A stretch of 64,000 bases of DNA, from positions 1 through 64,000 of the forward strand of contig CAZYDR010000002.1 of the NCBI GenBank assembly GCA_964645285.1, written 5' to 3'. Under the pieces are notes generated by a model. That model was not told where the DNA came from. It did not search any database and saw only the letters and a list, made by a program, of their open reading frames with translations. Within the stretch, counting starts at the first letter, position 1; each line of letters opens with the position of its first letter. This DNA comes from JAYZAP01 sp964645285. GTDB taxonomy: Bacteria; Pseudomonadota; Alphaproteobacteria; JAAXGF01. A program made the translations under genes and the position numbers. Positions 42,163 through 51,041 of this stretch are shown in pieces.

Positions 42163-43287
42163 TCAAAACCCCGCCCGCGCCGCGCGCGCCAGAGCCTTGA
42201 TGTTTTCTACCGAGGCCTTGAAGGGGATTTCGCAGCCGGTGCTCAAGACGAAGGGGGCCGGGGTTGGATTGTCCGGGGCCGGGCGGGTGCTTTCGATGCA
42301 GGCGCGGGCTTCGGCGTAGACTTGGTCGGCGGTGGCGCCGAGGACGATGCGGGCGTGGTCGACGTTGCCGATGCGGGCCTTGGGTTGGCCCTGGGACTCG
42401 GCGTGAAGGCAGACCCGGTTGGGGCAGGCGCCGGGGGTGGCGTGGGACAGCCGGCAATCGATGCCGTGATTGGCCTTGATGGCGGCGACGTCGCCGTGAG
42501 CGAAGCTTATCGCATCGACGTCATTCTCCAGGATGTCGCTGAAATAGGGGGTGTCGGCGCAGTTGTGCTCGATGAGCAGAGCATCGGGGTTGGTCGCCCG
42601 CGCCGTGGCCAACAGGCGCTTGTGCCAGGGCATGACGAACTGGGTCAGGTGATGAGGGCCGATGAGCTCGCGGTTGGCGCCGGCGTTCTCGAACATAACC
42701 GCGTCAACGGCGCCGCTCGCCACCATGGCTTCCACATAGCGACCGGTGCCCTCGGTGATGTGGTCGAGCAAGGCCTCCACCCAGGGCGGGTCGGTGAGCA
42801 GATCGAGCAGCAGGTTGGTCATGCCTCGCAGTTCGCAGGCGACCAGGAAGGGCGACACCACCATGCCGATGATGAACAGGTCGTCGCCGGCGCCCCGGCG
42901 TAGCTGTCCCAGTGCCTCGATGGCGAGCGGCATGCGGCCACTGATCGACGGGTCGGGCCTGGCCAGACGGCCCAGGTCGCGGTCGTCCTCGAGCGGACGA
43001 CCGGTGATGATCGGGTAGTAGTCCAGGGGCTGCTCGATCCGGCCGCCAAAGGCCTCGGCCTCGACGGTCAGGCAACCCCAGGGAACCATGGCGCTGTCGT
43101 GGCCGAACATCTCGGCAGCGCAGAGCTGGGCTTCGGCCATTAGCGCCGGGTCGGCCTGAGTTTTCGCCATGCGCGTACCGGCCTGTTCCAGCACGTGGCG
43201 GGCGCCGCCGAGAAACATATAGGCCAGGGCCGGGCGGTCGGTGGCGTTGCCGCACAGGGCCCCGGCCATGCGTTCTCTTGGTGTCAT
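42163..43287 (-). CDS. Uroporphyrinogen decarboxylase family methyltransferase-like protein
   Basis: A 374-residue TIM-barrel protein beginning MTPRERMAGALCGNATDRPA. The MVPWGCLTVEAEAFGG and LLIEHNCADTPYFSDILEND segments mark the UroD/MtaA/CmuA family rather than heme-pathway HemE, which has a different opening. MtaA-type members move methyl groups from corrinoid proteins to a thiol acceptor; the HNC near residue 250 may serve zinc. Its proximity to the MttB-like gene (about 4 kb) suggests a shared methyl-transfer route, but no corrinoid protein is present here. Confidence 0.8.
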   Translation of the reverse strand: MTPRERMAGALCGNATDRPALAYMFLGGARHVLEQAGTRMAKTQADPALMAEAQLCAAEMFGHDSAMVPWGCLTVEAEAFGGRIEQPLDYYPIITGRPLEDDRDLGRLARPDPSISGRMPLAIEALGQLRRGAGDDLFIIGMVVSPFLVACELRGMTNLLLDLLTDPPWVEALLDHITEGTGRYVEAMVASGAVDAVMFENAGANRELIGPHHLTQFVMPWHKRLLATARATNPDALLIEHNCADTPYFSDILENDVDAISFAHGDVAAIKANHGIDCRLSHATPGACPNRVCLHAESQGQPKARIGNVDHARIVLGATADQVYAEARACIESTRPAPDNPTPAPFVLSTGCEIPFKASVENIKALARAARAGF

Positions 43288-43406
43288 GGTCTGGGATTGT
43301 AGACCGGCGCTGCCAGTCTGTGAAACTGGACGAGGGGACTGGGTGGTGCCATATTCGGCGCGCCGTTTAATACGGCACTTGTTGTGACGAACACATGGGG
43401 GCGGCT

Positions 43407-43763
43407 ATGGCGACCATAGGCATGCATCTGATGACCTGGTTGAAAGGCGAGCTGGTCGGCGAAGACCAGTTCGGCAATCGCTATTACCGGGAGAAGGGGA
43501 CGCCGAGCCGCAATCGGCCGCGGCGCTGGACTCTGTTCAAGGGCAAGACCGAAGCGTCCAAGACGCCGCCGGAATGGCACGCTTGGCTCCATCGCATGAT
43601 TGACGAGCCGCCCAGTGAAAAGCCCCTTGAGACCAAGCCGTGGCAGCAGCCCCACTTGCCGAACCTGACGGGCACCGACGCCGCCTATCGCCCGCCCGGC
43701 GACCTGACCAATGGGGAACATCCCAAGGGCATGCCGCCGCCCTATGAGGCCTGGCGCCCCTAG
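43407..43763 (+). CDS. NADH:ubiquinone oxidoreductase accessory subunit NDUFA12
   Basis: A 118-residue homologue of the mitochondrial B17.2 subunit: LKGELVGEDQFGNRYYREKG, then RRWTLFKGKTEASKTPPEWH and the proline-rich end PPYEAWRP. It is an accessory subunit of complex I found in alphaproteobacteria. GGGGGC lies six bases before the ATG at 43407; an ATG at 43395 has no such site. The next gene starts seven bases after its stop. It is part of the conserved NDUFA12 / DUF2155 / aat / acc neighbourhood. Confidence 0.92.
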   Translation: MATIGMHLMTWLKGELVGEDQFGNRYYREKGTPSRNRPRRWTLFKGKTEASKTPPEWHAWLHRMIDEPPSEKPLETKPWQQPHLPNLTGTDAAYRPPGDLTNGEHPKGMPPPYEAWRP

Positions 43764-43770
43764 GGTCACC

Positions 43771-44550
43771 ATGACGGACAGCCCCGTCAGCCAGCACTGG
43801 AATCCCGAGCGCTATGTGCGTAACGCCGGCTTCGTCGCCGATCTCGGTGCGCCGCTGCTTGAGTTATTGGCGGCCAAGCCCGGCGAACGCATTCTCGATA
43901 TCGGCTGTGGCGATGGGCGTCTGAGCCTGCTCATCATGGAGACCGGGACCACGGTGGTCGGCGTCGATGGCGCCCCTGGGATGGTCGCCGCCGCCTGTGA
44001 TCGGGGTGTCGACGCCCAGGTGATGGACGGCCAGGCTCTCACGTTCGATACGGAATTTGACGCCGTGTTTTCCAACGCCGCGTTGCACTGGATGAACGAT
44101 GCCGATGCGGTTATCGCCGGCGTGCGCCGGGCGCTGAAGCCGGGTGGGCGCTTTGTCGCCGAGTTCGGTGGCGGCGACAACGTAAAGCAGGTGGTTGCCG
44201 CCCTGGTGGCCGCGCTGGATCGGCGCGGGCTCCAGGGCCGGTCCTTCATACCGTGGTACTTCCCTACCGACGGGGAATACCGCGAGCGACTCGAGGCCGG
44301 CGGGTTTGCCGTCGACACCATTGCCCTGATCCCACGCCCTACCCCGCTGCCGGGGCTGATCGGCGATTGGCTCGATACCTTTGCCGAGAGCTTCCTGTTC
44401 GCCGTGCCGGAGACCGACCGCGACGATCTTAAGAACGAGGTCGTCGAAGCCCTGCGGCCGACTCTCTGCGATGACGGCGGACAGTGGCTCGTTGATTATG
44501 TACGCCTGCGAGTTACGGCCCGGCTGGCCGACTCATACCATCGGTCATGA
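43771..44550 (+). CDS. Class I SAM-dependent methyltransferase
   Basis: A 259-residue methyltransferase with SAM motif I ILDIGCGDGRLSLLI, then GVDGAPGMVAAA, a central AVFSNAALHWMNDADAVIAG and LKPGGRFVAEFGG, all typical of the UbiE/trans-aconitate methyltransferase type. The substrate is unknown; trans-aconitate or small-molecule carboxyl methylation is possible. It starts seven bases after NDUFA12 and ends at the edge of the DUF2155 gene, so it is probably co-transcribed, although it is not a usual part of that conserved neighbourhood. Confidence 0.83.
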   Translation: MTDSPVSQHWNPERYVRNAGFVADLGAPLLELLAAKPGERILDIGCGDGRLSLLIMETGTTVVGVDGAPGMVAAACDRGVDAQVMDGQALTFDTEFDAVFSNAALHWMNDADAVIAGVRRALKPGGRFVAEFGGGDNVKQVVAALVAALDRRGLQGRSFIPWYFPTDGEYRERLEAGGFAVDTIALIPRPTPLPGLIGDWLDTFAESFLFAVPETDRDDLKNEVVEALRPTLCDDGGQWLVDYVRLRVTARLADSYHRS

Positions 44551-44645
44551 AGCATGGCCGATGGGCGTTCATTCGCCACGCAGCCAAGTTTCGTCGAACA
44601 AGGTCAGGCCAAACGGTTGGCGACGCCCATCCTGTTGCGAACAAA

Positions 44646-45095
44646 ATGGCGCGCTTGCCGGTAGCCGTCAAGATGACCGCTGGAAAAACATGGCTCGCCC
44701 TGGCCTTCCTGACGCTCACCGGGCCGGTGCTGGCGGGTGAGCCGGTGGCCATACTGCAAGGGCTCGACAAGGTTACGGCGCGGGTCTCGACAATCGAGGC
44801 GCCGCTCAATCGCCTGGTGCCCTTCGGCACCCTGGAGATCATCGTCCGCTCCTGTCACAAGACACCGCCCGAGGAGCCGCCGGAAAGCGCTGCGTTCATC
44901 GAGATTCGCGACGTCAAGCCGGGTGAGGCAGCGGTGTTTCTGTTTGGCGGTTGGATGTTCGCGTCGTCACCGGGTTTGTCGGCCCTGGAACACCCGGTCT
45001 ACGACGTCTGGGTGCTCGACTGCGCCGAAGCGCCCGAGGCCGCCGAGGGGCTGGGCGACGATCCCGACGAGCCGCCGTCTTCATCCGGCGAATAG
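44646..45095 (+). CDS. DUF2155 domain exported protein
   Basis: A 149-residue protein with a signal peptide (TAGKTWLALAFLTLTGPVLA) and a DUF2155 body: ARVSTIEAPLNRLVPFGTLE, VRSCHKTPPEEPPESAAFIE and FGGWMFASSPGLSALEHPVY with DVWVLDC at the end. Two cysteines in the body are conserved in the family. The function is unknown. The start is 44646 or 44673 (the latter gives the tighter signal peptide); neither has a strong ribosome binding site. The 3' end overlaps the convergent aat gene by 97 bases, so their coding regions share DNA on both strands. Confidence 0.85.
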   Translation: MARLPVAVKMTAGKTWLALAFLTLTGPVLAGEPVAILQGLDKVTARVSTIEAPLNRLVPFGTLEIIVRSCHKTPPEEPPESAAFIEIRDVKPGEAAVFLFGGWMFASSPGLSALEHPVYDVWVLDCAEAPEAAEGLGDDPDEPPSSSGE

Positions 45096-45685
45096 AACCG
45101 GGCGTCGGTGGCCAGGGCGCGGCGCAGGCGTTCGTGGTAGCGCTCACGAGTGATCTCGATTGCGCCGAGGGTTTCCAGGTGAGGGGTGATGAACTGGCTG
45201 TCGAGCAGTTGGAAGCCGCCGCGATTTAGGCGTTCAACCAAATGCACCAAGGCGACCTTGCTGGCGTCGGTGGCGCGGCTGAACATGCTTTCGCCAAAGA
45301 AGGCGCCACCCAGTACAACGCCGTAAAGCCCGCCGACCAGGTCGCCGTCACGCCAGCACTCGACACTGTGCGCGGCGCCGCGATGGTGAAGCTCGCCGTA
45401 CAGTTCCAGAATCTGATCGTTGATCCAGGTTTCCATACGGCGGAGCGTCGGTTCGGCACAAAGCCCCATGACCTGGCGAAAGGCGCTGTCGGTGCGGACG
45501 TCAAACTCTTGTCGCCGAACCCGCCGGGCTAATCGCCGGGATACGTGCAGGCCGTCGAGAGGGATGATGCTGCGCATGTCCGGATCCATCCAGTAGAGCC
45601 GTGGATCGTCGCGACGCTCGGCCATGGGAAATAGCCCGCTGGCGTAGGCCCGCAGCAGCACATCGGGGGTGAGAACGAACTCCAT
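44999..45685 (-). CDS. aat: Leucyl/phenylalanyl-tRNA--protein transferase
   Basis: A 228-residue enzyme that adds Leu or Phe to proteins with N-terminal Arg or Lys for ClpAP degradation (N-degron pathway). It has LLRAYASGLFPMAERRDDPR and the WMDPDMRSIIPLDGLHVSRR stretch, and HSVECWRDGDLVGGLYGVVL with the catalytic centre. A low-complexity Ser-rich tail (GGSSGSSPSPSAASGASAQS) lies in the overlap with DUF2155. The start MEFVLTPDVLLRAYASG fits homologues. It is near accBC, the usual alphaproteobacterial arrangement, but here separated by an inserted block (45.8-49.2 kb). Confidence 0.92.
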   Translation of the reverse strand: MEFVLTPDVLLRAYASGLFPMAERRDDPRLYWMDPDMRSIIPLDGLHVSRRLARRVRRQEFDVRTDSAFRQVMGLCAEPTLRRMETWINDQILELYGELHHRGAAHSVECWRDGDLVGGLYGVVLGGAFFGESMFSRATDASKVALVHLVERLNRGGFQLLDSQFITPHLETLGAIEITRERYHERLRRALATDARFYSPDEDGGSSGSSPSPSAASGASAQSSTQTS

Positions 45686-45784
45686 GGGAGGACTATATCA
45701 CCGGCTGGCGAATTTTGCGGTTGCCGTATACTGTGAACGAGATATTCACTATTTGAATCAACCTATTATAATTCGAGTAGAGCG

Positions 45785-46795
45785 ATGCACATGGCCCTGA
45801 ACGCGGTGTTGGACAATGGCATCCATGAGGCGTTTCGGGCGGGACAGCTATCCGGACTGCACAGCGTCCTGATCATCCACAAGGGCGAGGTTGTCGCCGA
45901 GTGCCACTTTCCGGGCGACGATGAACGCTGGGGCGACCCGCTTGTTACCGCGCAACCGGATGGCGCCAGTCTGCATGATTTGAGGTCGGTGACCAAAAGT
46001 ATCGTCAGCCTGCTCTACGGCATGGCGCTTTCCAAGGGTCTGGTTCCCAGCCTCGATGAAAGCCTGGTCGAGCACTTCCCCGAATACGCCGATCTGGCGG
46101 CCGACCCGCGCCGCCGCGAAATTCTTGTGCGTCACGCGCTGTCCATGCGGATGGGAACGGAGTGGAGCGAGGACCTGCCCTACACGGACCCGCGCAACAG
46201 CGAAATCGCCATGGAAATGGCCACCGACCGCTACCGTTTTGCCCTTGATCGTCCGCTGATCGGCGAGCCGGGCCTTGAGTGGACATATAACGGCGGGGCT
46301 ACGGCAATCATCGCCGGCCTGATCGCCAGGGGCGTTGGCAAACCTATCGATGTCTATGCCCGTGAAACCCTGTTCGAAGCCCTGGGCATCGACGAATTCG
46401 AATGGGTCAAGGGCGATGACGGTATCCCGGTGGCGGCGTCCGGCCTGCGCCTATCAATCCATGATCTGGCGAAGGTCGGCAAACTGATCCTTGATGGCGG
46501 CGCCTGGGCTGGTAACCAGATTGTACCGGCCGACTGGCTCAAGGTCTCGATGTCGCCTCATGCGGATTTGCCCGACGGACTGCGCTACGGGTTCTTCTAG
46601 TGGCTGGCGCCCGGCGGCTTGCCGCCGCGCTGGGTTACCGGGTTTGGCAATGGCGGCTAGCGGCTCGCGATTGACCCGGCCAATCAGCTGATCGTGACTG
46701 TCTTCGCGGGCAACTACAATCAGTCGAACGCACAAGAATTGGCGACGAAGATCATTGGAGACTTCGTTCTGCCCGCTGTCCGCGCGGCTCAGTAA
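45785..46795 (+). pseudogene. Serine hydrolase (beta-lactamase class C family) with two in-frame TAG codons
   Basis: About 336 codons in one frame. The catalytic parts are intact: SVTKSIVSLLYGMAL with the SxxK Ser and Lys, and WTYNGGATAIIAGL with the Tyr. Near the 3' end TAG occurs at 46598-46600 (after LRYGFF) and again at 46658-46660 (after FGNGG), but the frame continues with conserved sequence: WLAPGGLPPRWVTGFGNGG, then RLAIDPANQLIVTVFAGNYN up to a TAA at 46793. In homologues the second stop site is usually Gln, one base from TAG. Truncation at the first stop would remove the last 65 residues, including strands of the core sheet. Confidence 0.8.
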
Positions 46796-46814
46796 TCACG
46801 GTATTCCAGGCGCG

Positions 46815-46850
46815 AAAAAAAATCGGGCGGCCGAAGCCGCCCGAGATTTT
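46815..46850 (-). terminator. Rho-independent terminator of the chemoreceptor gene
   Basis: CGGGCGGC-CGAA-GCCGCCCG forms a perfect eight-base-pair stem (46824-46843). On the minus strand it has a TTCG loop and is followed by ATTTTTTTT. It lies 19 bases after the chemoreceptor stop. Confidence 0.85.
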
Positions 46851-46868
46851 GCTCATGTCCACGGTTGT

Positions 46869-48590
46869 TTACGCCGCGTTCATGGTCTCAAGGAACTTAT
46901 CGACCTCGCCGCGCAGCTTCTCGGCATGGCCGGAAAGCTCGCTGGCCGACTGCGGCACCTGACTGGCGGCGGTACCGGTCTCCGATGCCGCCTGGTTGAC
47001 CCCGGCGATATTGGACGACACTTCCTGGGTGCCCGCCGCGGCCTGCTGGCTGTTGCTGCTGATCTCACCGGTCGCCGCGCCCTGCTCTTCGATAGCGGAG
47101 GCGATGGCCGTGGAAACCTCGTCCATCTCGGCGATCTTCTTGCCGATGCCTTCGATGGCCGACACCGATTCGTCGGTGGCCGTCCGGATCGAGGCGATCT
47201 GGGCCGCAATCTGCTCGGTGGCCTTGGCGGTTTGTGTTGCCAGGCTCTTGACCTCGGAAGCGACAACCGCGAAGCCCTTGCCGGCTTCACTGGCCCGCGC
47301 CGCCTCGATGGTGGCATTGAGGGCCAGAAGGTTGGTCTGGCTGGCAATGTCGCTGATCAGATCAACCACTTCACCAATCTTCTGCGAGCCCTCGGCCAGA
47401 CCCTGAACCGACTCGTTGGTCTGGGCCGCCGCATCCACGGCGTCCTTGGCCATCTGGGCCGACTGGGCGATCTGACGGGCGATCTCGTTGACCGAACTCG
47501 ACATCTCCTCGGCCGCGGCGGAGACGGTCTGGACATTAGTCGAGGCCTGCTCGGAGGCGGCTGCGGCGGCCTGGCTCTGACGGCTGGTCTTCTCCGCCGT
47601 CGCAGCCATGCCTTCGGCCGCACCCTGCATCTCGGTCGCCGATGACGACATGGTCGTGAGCGTACTGGACACTGTGTTGTCAAATTCGCGCGTCACCTGC
47701 TCGATTCGATCCGCCCGTTGTTGGCGGGCTGCCTCTTCCTGCTTCTGCTCGGCCCGTAGCCGGTCGGCGTCGGTCAGCTTGTCGCGGAAATCAGCCAGCA
47801 CCTTGGCAATCTCGCCGAATTCGTCGAGGCGGTCGATATCCAGATTCATCGCCGCCGTATCGTCCATGGCGGCGATGGTCTGGATGTCGGACTATAAACC
47901 GCCGAGGCTGGAGCCAATCAGGCGGAGCAGGTAGATGGCGCCGCAGAGCGCGATCAGAACGCCGACCGCGACAAGGATCACCACCAGCCGGACGAGACCG
48001 GCGTTGCTTTCCTCGACCCAGCCCGCCTGATGGTCGAGTTTCACGAGGTTGCTGGTGGTGAGATCCCGCACCAGGACCACCATTTCGTCGATGGATTCGG
48101 CGATTGACGCGGCCACCGCATCGAAGTCGGCCATCAACTTGTTGCCGCCGGCCGGGCCGTTGGCGATTTAGGCGTCGGCCATCTTCTGACCGGTCGCGTA
48201 GAACGGGCCGAAGGCGGCTTCCACCGTGTCTAGCGCCTGGATGACTTCGTCCAGTTCCAGGGCGGTCGCCATTTCCCGCGCCAGGGCGACGTCCGCGGCG
48301 AATTTCTCGGCGTTGGCGGCGGCCTCGTCGAAGCCGTCGTTGAGACCGTCGAGGCCGCGGGTGGCGGAGATGTCGGTCAGCCACTGCCAAACCTGATAAA
48401 CATCGGTCTTGACTTCGCCGACGGTCAGCATAAGTGGAACCCAGGCTTCGCCGACCTGGGTGGTTTTGTCCGACATCGCCTGGAGCTGTGGTGCTTGGGC
48501 GTCGAGGCGGAAGTTGATGATGCCCGAGATTCCGGCGAGAACGATCAAAAGCAGGGCAAGAATAACGATCAGCTTGGGTCTTACGGTCAT
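46869..48590 (-). pseudogene. Methyl-accepting chemotaxis protein with two in-frame stops
   Basis: A 573-codon chemoreceptor in one frame: N-terminal TM (PKLIVILALLLIVLAGISGI), a periplasmic four-helix domain, a second TM (LVVILVAVGVLIALCGAIYL), a HAMP-like linker and the long signalling hairpin with MSSSVNEIARQIAQSAQMAK and the tip region IASQTNLLALNATIEAARA. TAA at 48168-48170 replaces the residue in KMADA-x-IANGPAGG, where homologues usually have Tyr (one base away), and TAG at 47892-47894 follows SSLGGL. Codon use and domain spacing are otherwise normal. An internal ATG near 47867 could give a soluble signalling fragment. A strong terminator follows. Confidence 0.82.
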
Positions 48591-48925
48591 TGGTTTATCT
48601 CTCAATAGTGATGCCAGCTCACGTCCCGGATGATCGCGGCGCCTTATTGGCCGCTTTTGCCGTATGAAACGCTGTCTGTTTGTTACATTCATAATCACCG
48701 AAAATTGTTAGCGTTCGGTTAACCAGACACTGTATAGGATATTATTTTGTTGTTTTGCGGTATGTTATCTCGATAATGGTGTATTCATTTTGTCAAACTA
48801 ACGGTTTGATAGAAGATGCTCTGATGGCCCGACCACCGATGCGGCCATGGCATGGCGTTCCCACAGCGACCCTTATAGAATTATCGCCAATCCGCCCTTG
48901 CGGGAGCTTTTATGGGGGACGCCCG
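48591..48925. promoter_or_regulatory. AT-rich divergent promoter region
   Basis: 335 bases between the divergent chemoreceptor and GDT1 genes. The middle (48690-48800) is strongly AT-rich with several -10-like runs. I looked for a yybP-ykoY manganese riboswitch ahead of the GDT1 gene and saw no conserved core. A small stem, CCGC-ccct-GCGG type, near 48892-48903, precedes the GDT1 start. Confidence 0.45.
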
Positions 48926-49204
48926 ATGCTCAAACTTGCCTCGATCTTTGCCGCCGTTCTGGTCGCCGAAATGGGCGACAAGACACAGCTCGCGACGGTG
49001 CTGTTTGCCAGCGACCGAACCCTGAACCCGTTCATGGTGTTTATCGCGGCGGCATCGGCGCTCGTCCTGTCAACCGGGATCGCCGTGGTCGCCGGCAGCC
49101 TGGCGTCGCGCTATCTCGAGACGATGCCGCTGAAGATGATCGCTGGTATCGGTTTCATCGCCATCGGGGTGTGGACCCTGTTCGATCATTTTCGGGGCGC
49201 CTGA
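48926..49204 (+). CDS. TMEM165/GDT1 family protein (half-size)
   Basis: A 92-residue membrane protein with the family signature EMGDKTQLATVLFAS and three predicted TM helices (residues 2-22, 35-60 and 68-86). GDT1/MneA-type proteins exchange manganese or calcium for protons; full-size members have two such motifs. This gene encodes one half, so it likely forms a dimer, or pairs with a second half elsewhere. The ATG at 48926 starts MLKLASIFAAVLVAEMGDKT. It sits between the chemoreceptor and accC, facing accC tail to tail. Confidence 0.85.
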   Translation: MLKLASIFAAVLVAEMGDKTQLATVLFASDRTLNPFMVFIAAASALVLSTGIAVVAGSLASRYLETMPLKMIAGIGFIAIGVWTLFDHFRGA

Positions 49205-49222
49205 CCGGCGGTCACCGGTTGG

Positions 49223-50572
49223 TCAGCTCCCGGCGCCGCCCTCGAGGAAGCGTTCGAGCCAGTTGATGTCGTAAACGCCGTTGACGAAGTCGGGCTCGGC
49301 GATGAGCCGGAGATGCAGCGGGATGGTGGTCTCGACGCCGTCGATAACATATTCCTCGAGCGCCCGGCGCAGGCGCATCAGGCATTCGTTGCGGCTGGAG
49401 CCGTGGACGATGACCTTGGCGATCAGGCTGTCGTAGGTCGGCGGGATGGTATAGCCGGCGTAAAGCGCCGAATCAACCCGCACGCCGAGGCCGCCCGGCG
49501 CGTGGTAGCTGCCGATGCGGCCCGGCGACGGGGCGAAGGTTTCGGCGTGTTCGGCGTTGACCCGGCATTCGATGGCATGGCCGTCGAGGCGGATGTCGTT
49601 CTGGCCGTAGCCCAGCGGCGCCCCGGCGGCGACGCGGATTTGTTCGCGCACCAGGTCGATGCCGGTGATCATTTCGGTGACCGGGTGCTCGACCTGGAGC
49701 CGGGTATTCATCTCAATGAAGTTGAACTGGCCGTCCTGGTACAGAAACTCCACCGTGCCGAGGCCGTGATAACCGATTTCGGTCATGGCCTTGACGACAG
49801 TGTCGCCCAGCGTGTTGCGCTGATCGTCGTTTAGAGCCGCCGCCGGGGCTTCTTCGAGCACCTTCTGGTGGCGCCGTTGGAGCGAGCAGTCGCGCTCGCC
49901 CAAGTGCACCACGTTGCCGTGTTCATCGGCCAGCACCTGAATTTCGATATGCCGCGGCCCGTCGAGGAACTTCTCCATGTAAAGAGAGTCATCGCCGAAA
50001 GCGGTACGCGCTTCGGCCCGGGCCAGCGCCATATATTCCGCCAGCTTCGATGAGTCGGGCACCATCTTCATGCCCTTGCCGCCACCGCCGGACACCGCTT
50101 TGACGACCACCGGATAGCCGATCTCGGCGGCCAGATCGAAAGCCTCGTCGCCGTCACTGATGGGGCCGTCGGATCCCAGCGTTACCGGCACGCCGAGTGA
50201 CTGCATGGCGGCCTTGGCGGCGATCTTGTTACCCATCATGCGCAGGTGTTCCGGTTTGGGGCCGATGAAGACGAAGCCGTGTTCTTCGACAATCTGCGCA
50301 AAACCGGCGTTTTCGGCGAGGAAGCCGTAGCCCGGATGGATGGCATCGGGGGCAGTGATCTCGGCGGCGGAAATGATCGCCGGGATGTTGAGATAACTCT
50401 GATTGGCCGGCGGCGGGCCGATGCAGACACTCTCGTCGGCGAGGCGCACATGCATGGCGTCGGCATCGACGGTGGAATGGACGGCGACGGTGCGTATGCC
50501 CATTTCGCGGCAGGCGCGATGAATGCGCAGGGCGATTTCCCCGCGATTGGCGATCAGCACCTTATCGAACAT
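49223..50572 (-). CDS. accC: Acetyl-CoA carboxylase, biotin carboxylase subunit
   Basis: A 449-residue biotin carboxylase that carboxylates biotin on AccB with ATP and bicarbonate, the first step of fatty-acid synthesis. It has MFDKVLIANRGEIALRIHRA, the GYGFLAENAGFA stretch, the ATP-grasp glycine loop VSGGGGKGMKMV, and EMNTRLQVEHPVTEMITGID with catalytic residues. The length is standard. It follows accB after 15 bases; aroQ is upstream, so the three form the aroQ-accB-accC operon common in proteobacteria. Confidence 0.97.
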   Translation of the reverse strand: MFDKVLIANRGEIALRIHRACREMGIRTVAVHSTVDADAMHVRLADESVCIGPPPANQSYLNIPAIISAAEITAPDAIHPGYGFLAENAGFAQIVEEHGFVFIGPKPEHLRMMGNKIAAKAAMQSLGVPVTLGSDGPISDGDEAFDLAAEIGYPVVVKAVSGGGGKGMKMVPDSSKLAEYMALARAEARTAFGDDSLYMEKFLDGPRHIEIQVLADEHGNVVHLGERDCSLQRRHQKVLEEAPAAALNDDQRNTLGDTVVKAMTEIGYHGLGTVEFLYQDGQFNFIEMNTRLQVEHPVTEMITGIDLVREQIRVAAGAPLGYGQNDIRLDGHAIECRVNAEHAETFAPSPGRIGSYHAPGGLGVRVDSALYAGYTIPPTYDSLIAKVIVHGSSRNECLMRLRRALEEYVIDGVETTIPLHLRLIAEPDFVNGVYDINWLERFLEGGAGS

Positions 50573-50587
50573 CGGGAATGGATGCTC

Positions 50588-51037
50588 TTACGCGAGAACC
50601 AGCAGGGTCTCGCCGAATTCGACTGGACTGCCGTTCTCCACCACGATCTCGCTGACCGTGCCGCCGCGCGGCGCACGGATCGGGTTCATCACCTTCATGG
50701 CTTCGATGATAAGCAAGGTATCGCCTTCCTCGACTCGGGCGCCGACGGAGACGAAGTCCGGCGCGCCGGGCTCAGGCGCGCTGTACACCGTACCGACCAT
50801 GGGCGACGCCACGGCGCCGGCGGGGGCGACATCGACACCGGGTGACGGGGCGGCCGGCGGTGCCTCGGCGGACGCCGGCGCCGGGGCGGCGTGGACGGTG
50901 CCCGCCACCGCGCCGCGGGCAACCCGGACCCGTTGTTCGCCGTCGCCCAGCTCGATTTCGCTGAGGCCGGTCTCTTCAAGCAGATCGGCGAGCTGGCGAA
51001 CCAGATCGGCGTCGACCTCGAATTTTCCTGCGGTCAT
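50588..51037 (-). CDS. accB: Acetyl-CoA carboxylase, biotin carboxyl carrier protein
   Basis: A 149-residue BCCP. The N-terminal part (residues 1-45) is the AccC-binding region, a Pro/Ala-rich linker follows (residues 48-75), and then comes the biotinyl domain with the acceptor lysine in IIEAMKVMNPIRAP and the ASPMVGTVYSAPEPGAPDFV strand. The ATG at 51037 starts MTAGKFEVDADLVRQLADLL; the frame is open upstream inside aroQ. It starts four bases after the aroQ stop. Confidence 0.96.
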   Translation of the reverse strand: MTAGKFEVDADLVRQLADLLEETGLSEIELGDGEQRVRVARGAVAGTVHAAPAPASAEAPPAAPSPGVDVAPAGAVASPMVGTVYSAPEPGAPDFVSVGARVEEGDTLLIIEAMKVMNPIRAPRGGTVSEIVVENGSPVEFGETLLVLA

Positions 51038-51041
51038 TGCC

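Noticed and set aside
45785..48590. Stop-codon recoding (TAG as pyrrolysine or Gln) to explain interrupted genes
   Set aside because: Interruptions use TAA, TAG and TGA, and some genes also have frameshifts. The MttB-like gene has no TAG, and no pyl genes or suppressor tRNA are visible.
48591..48925. yybP-ykoY manganese riboswitch before the GDT1 gene
   Set aside because: Such riboswitches often precede this family, but the conserved loop sequences are not present; only a minor stem is seen.
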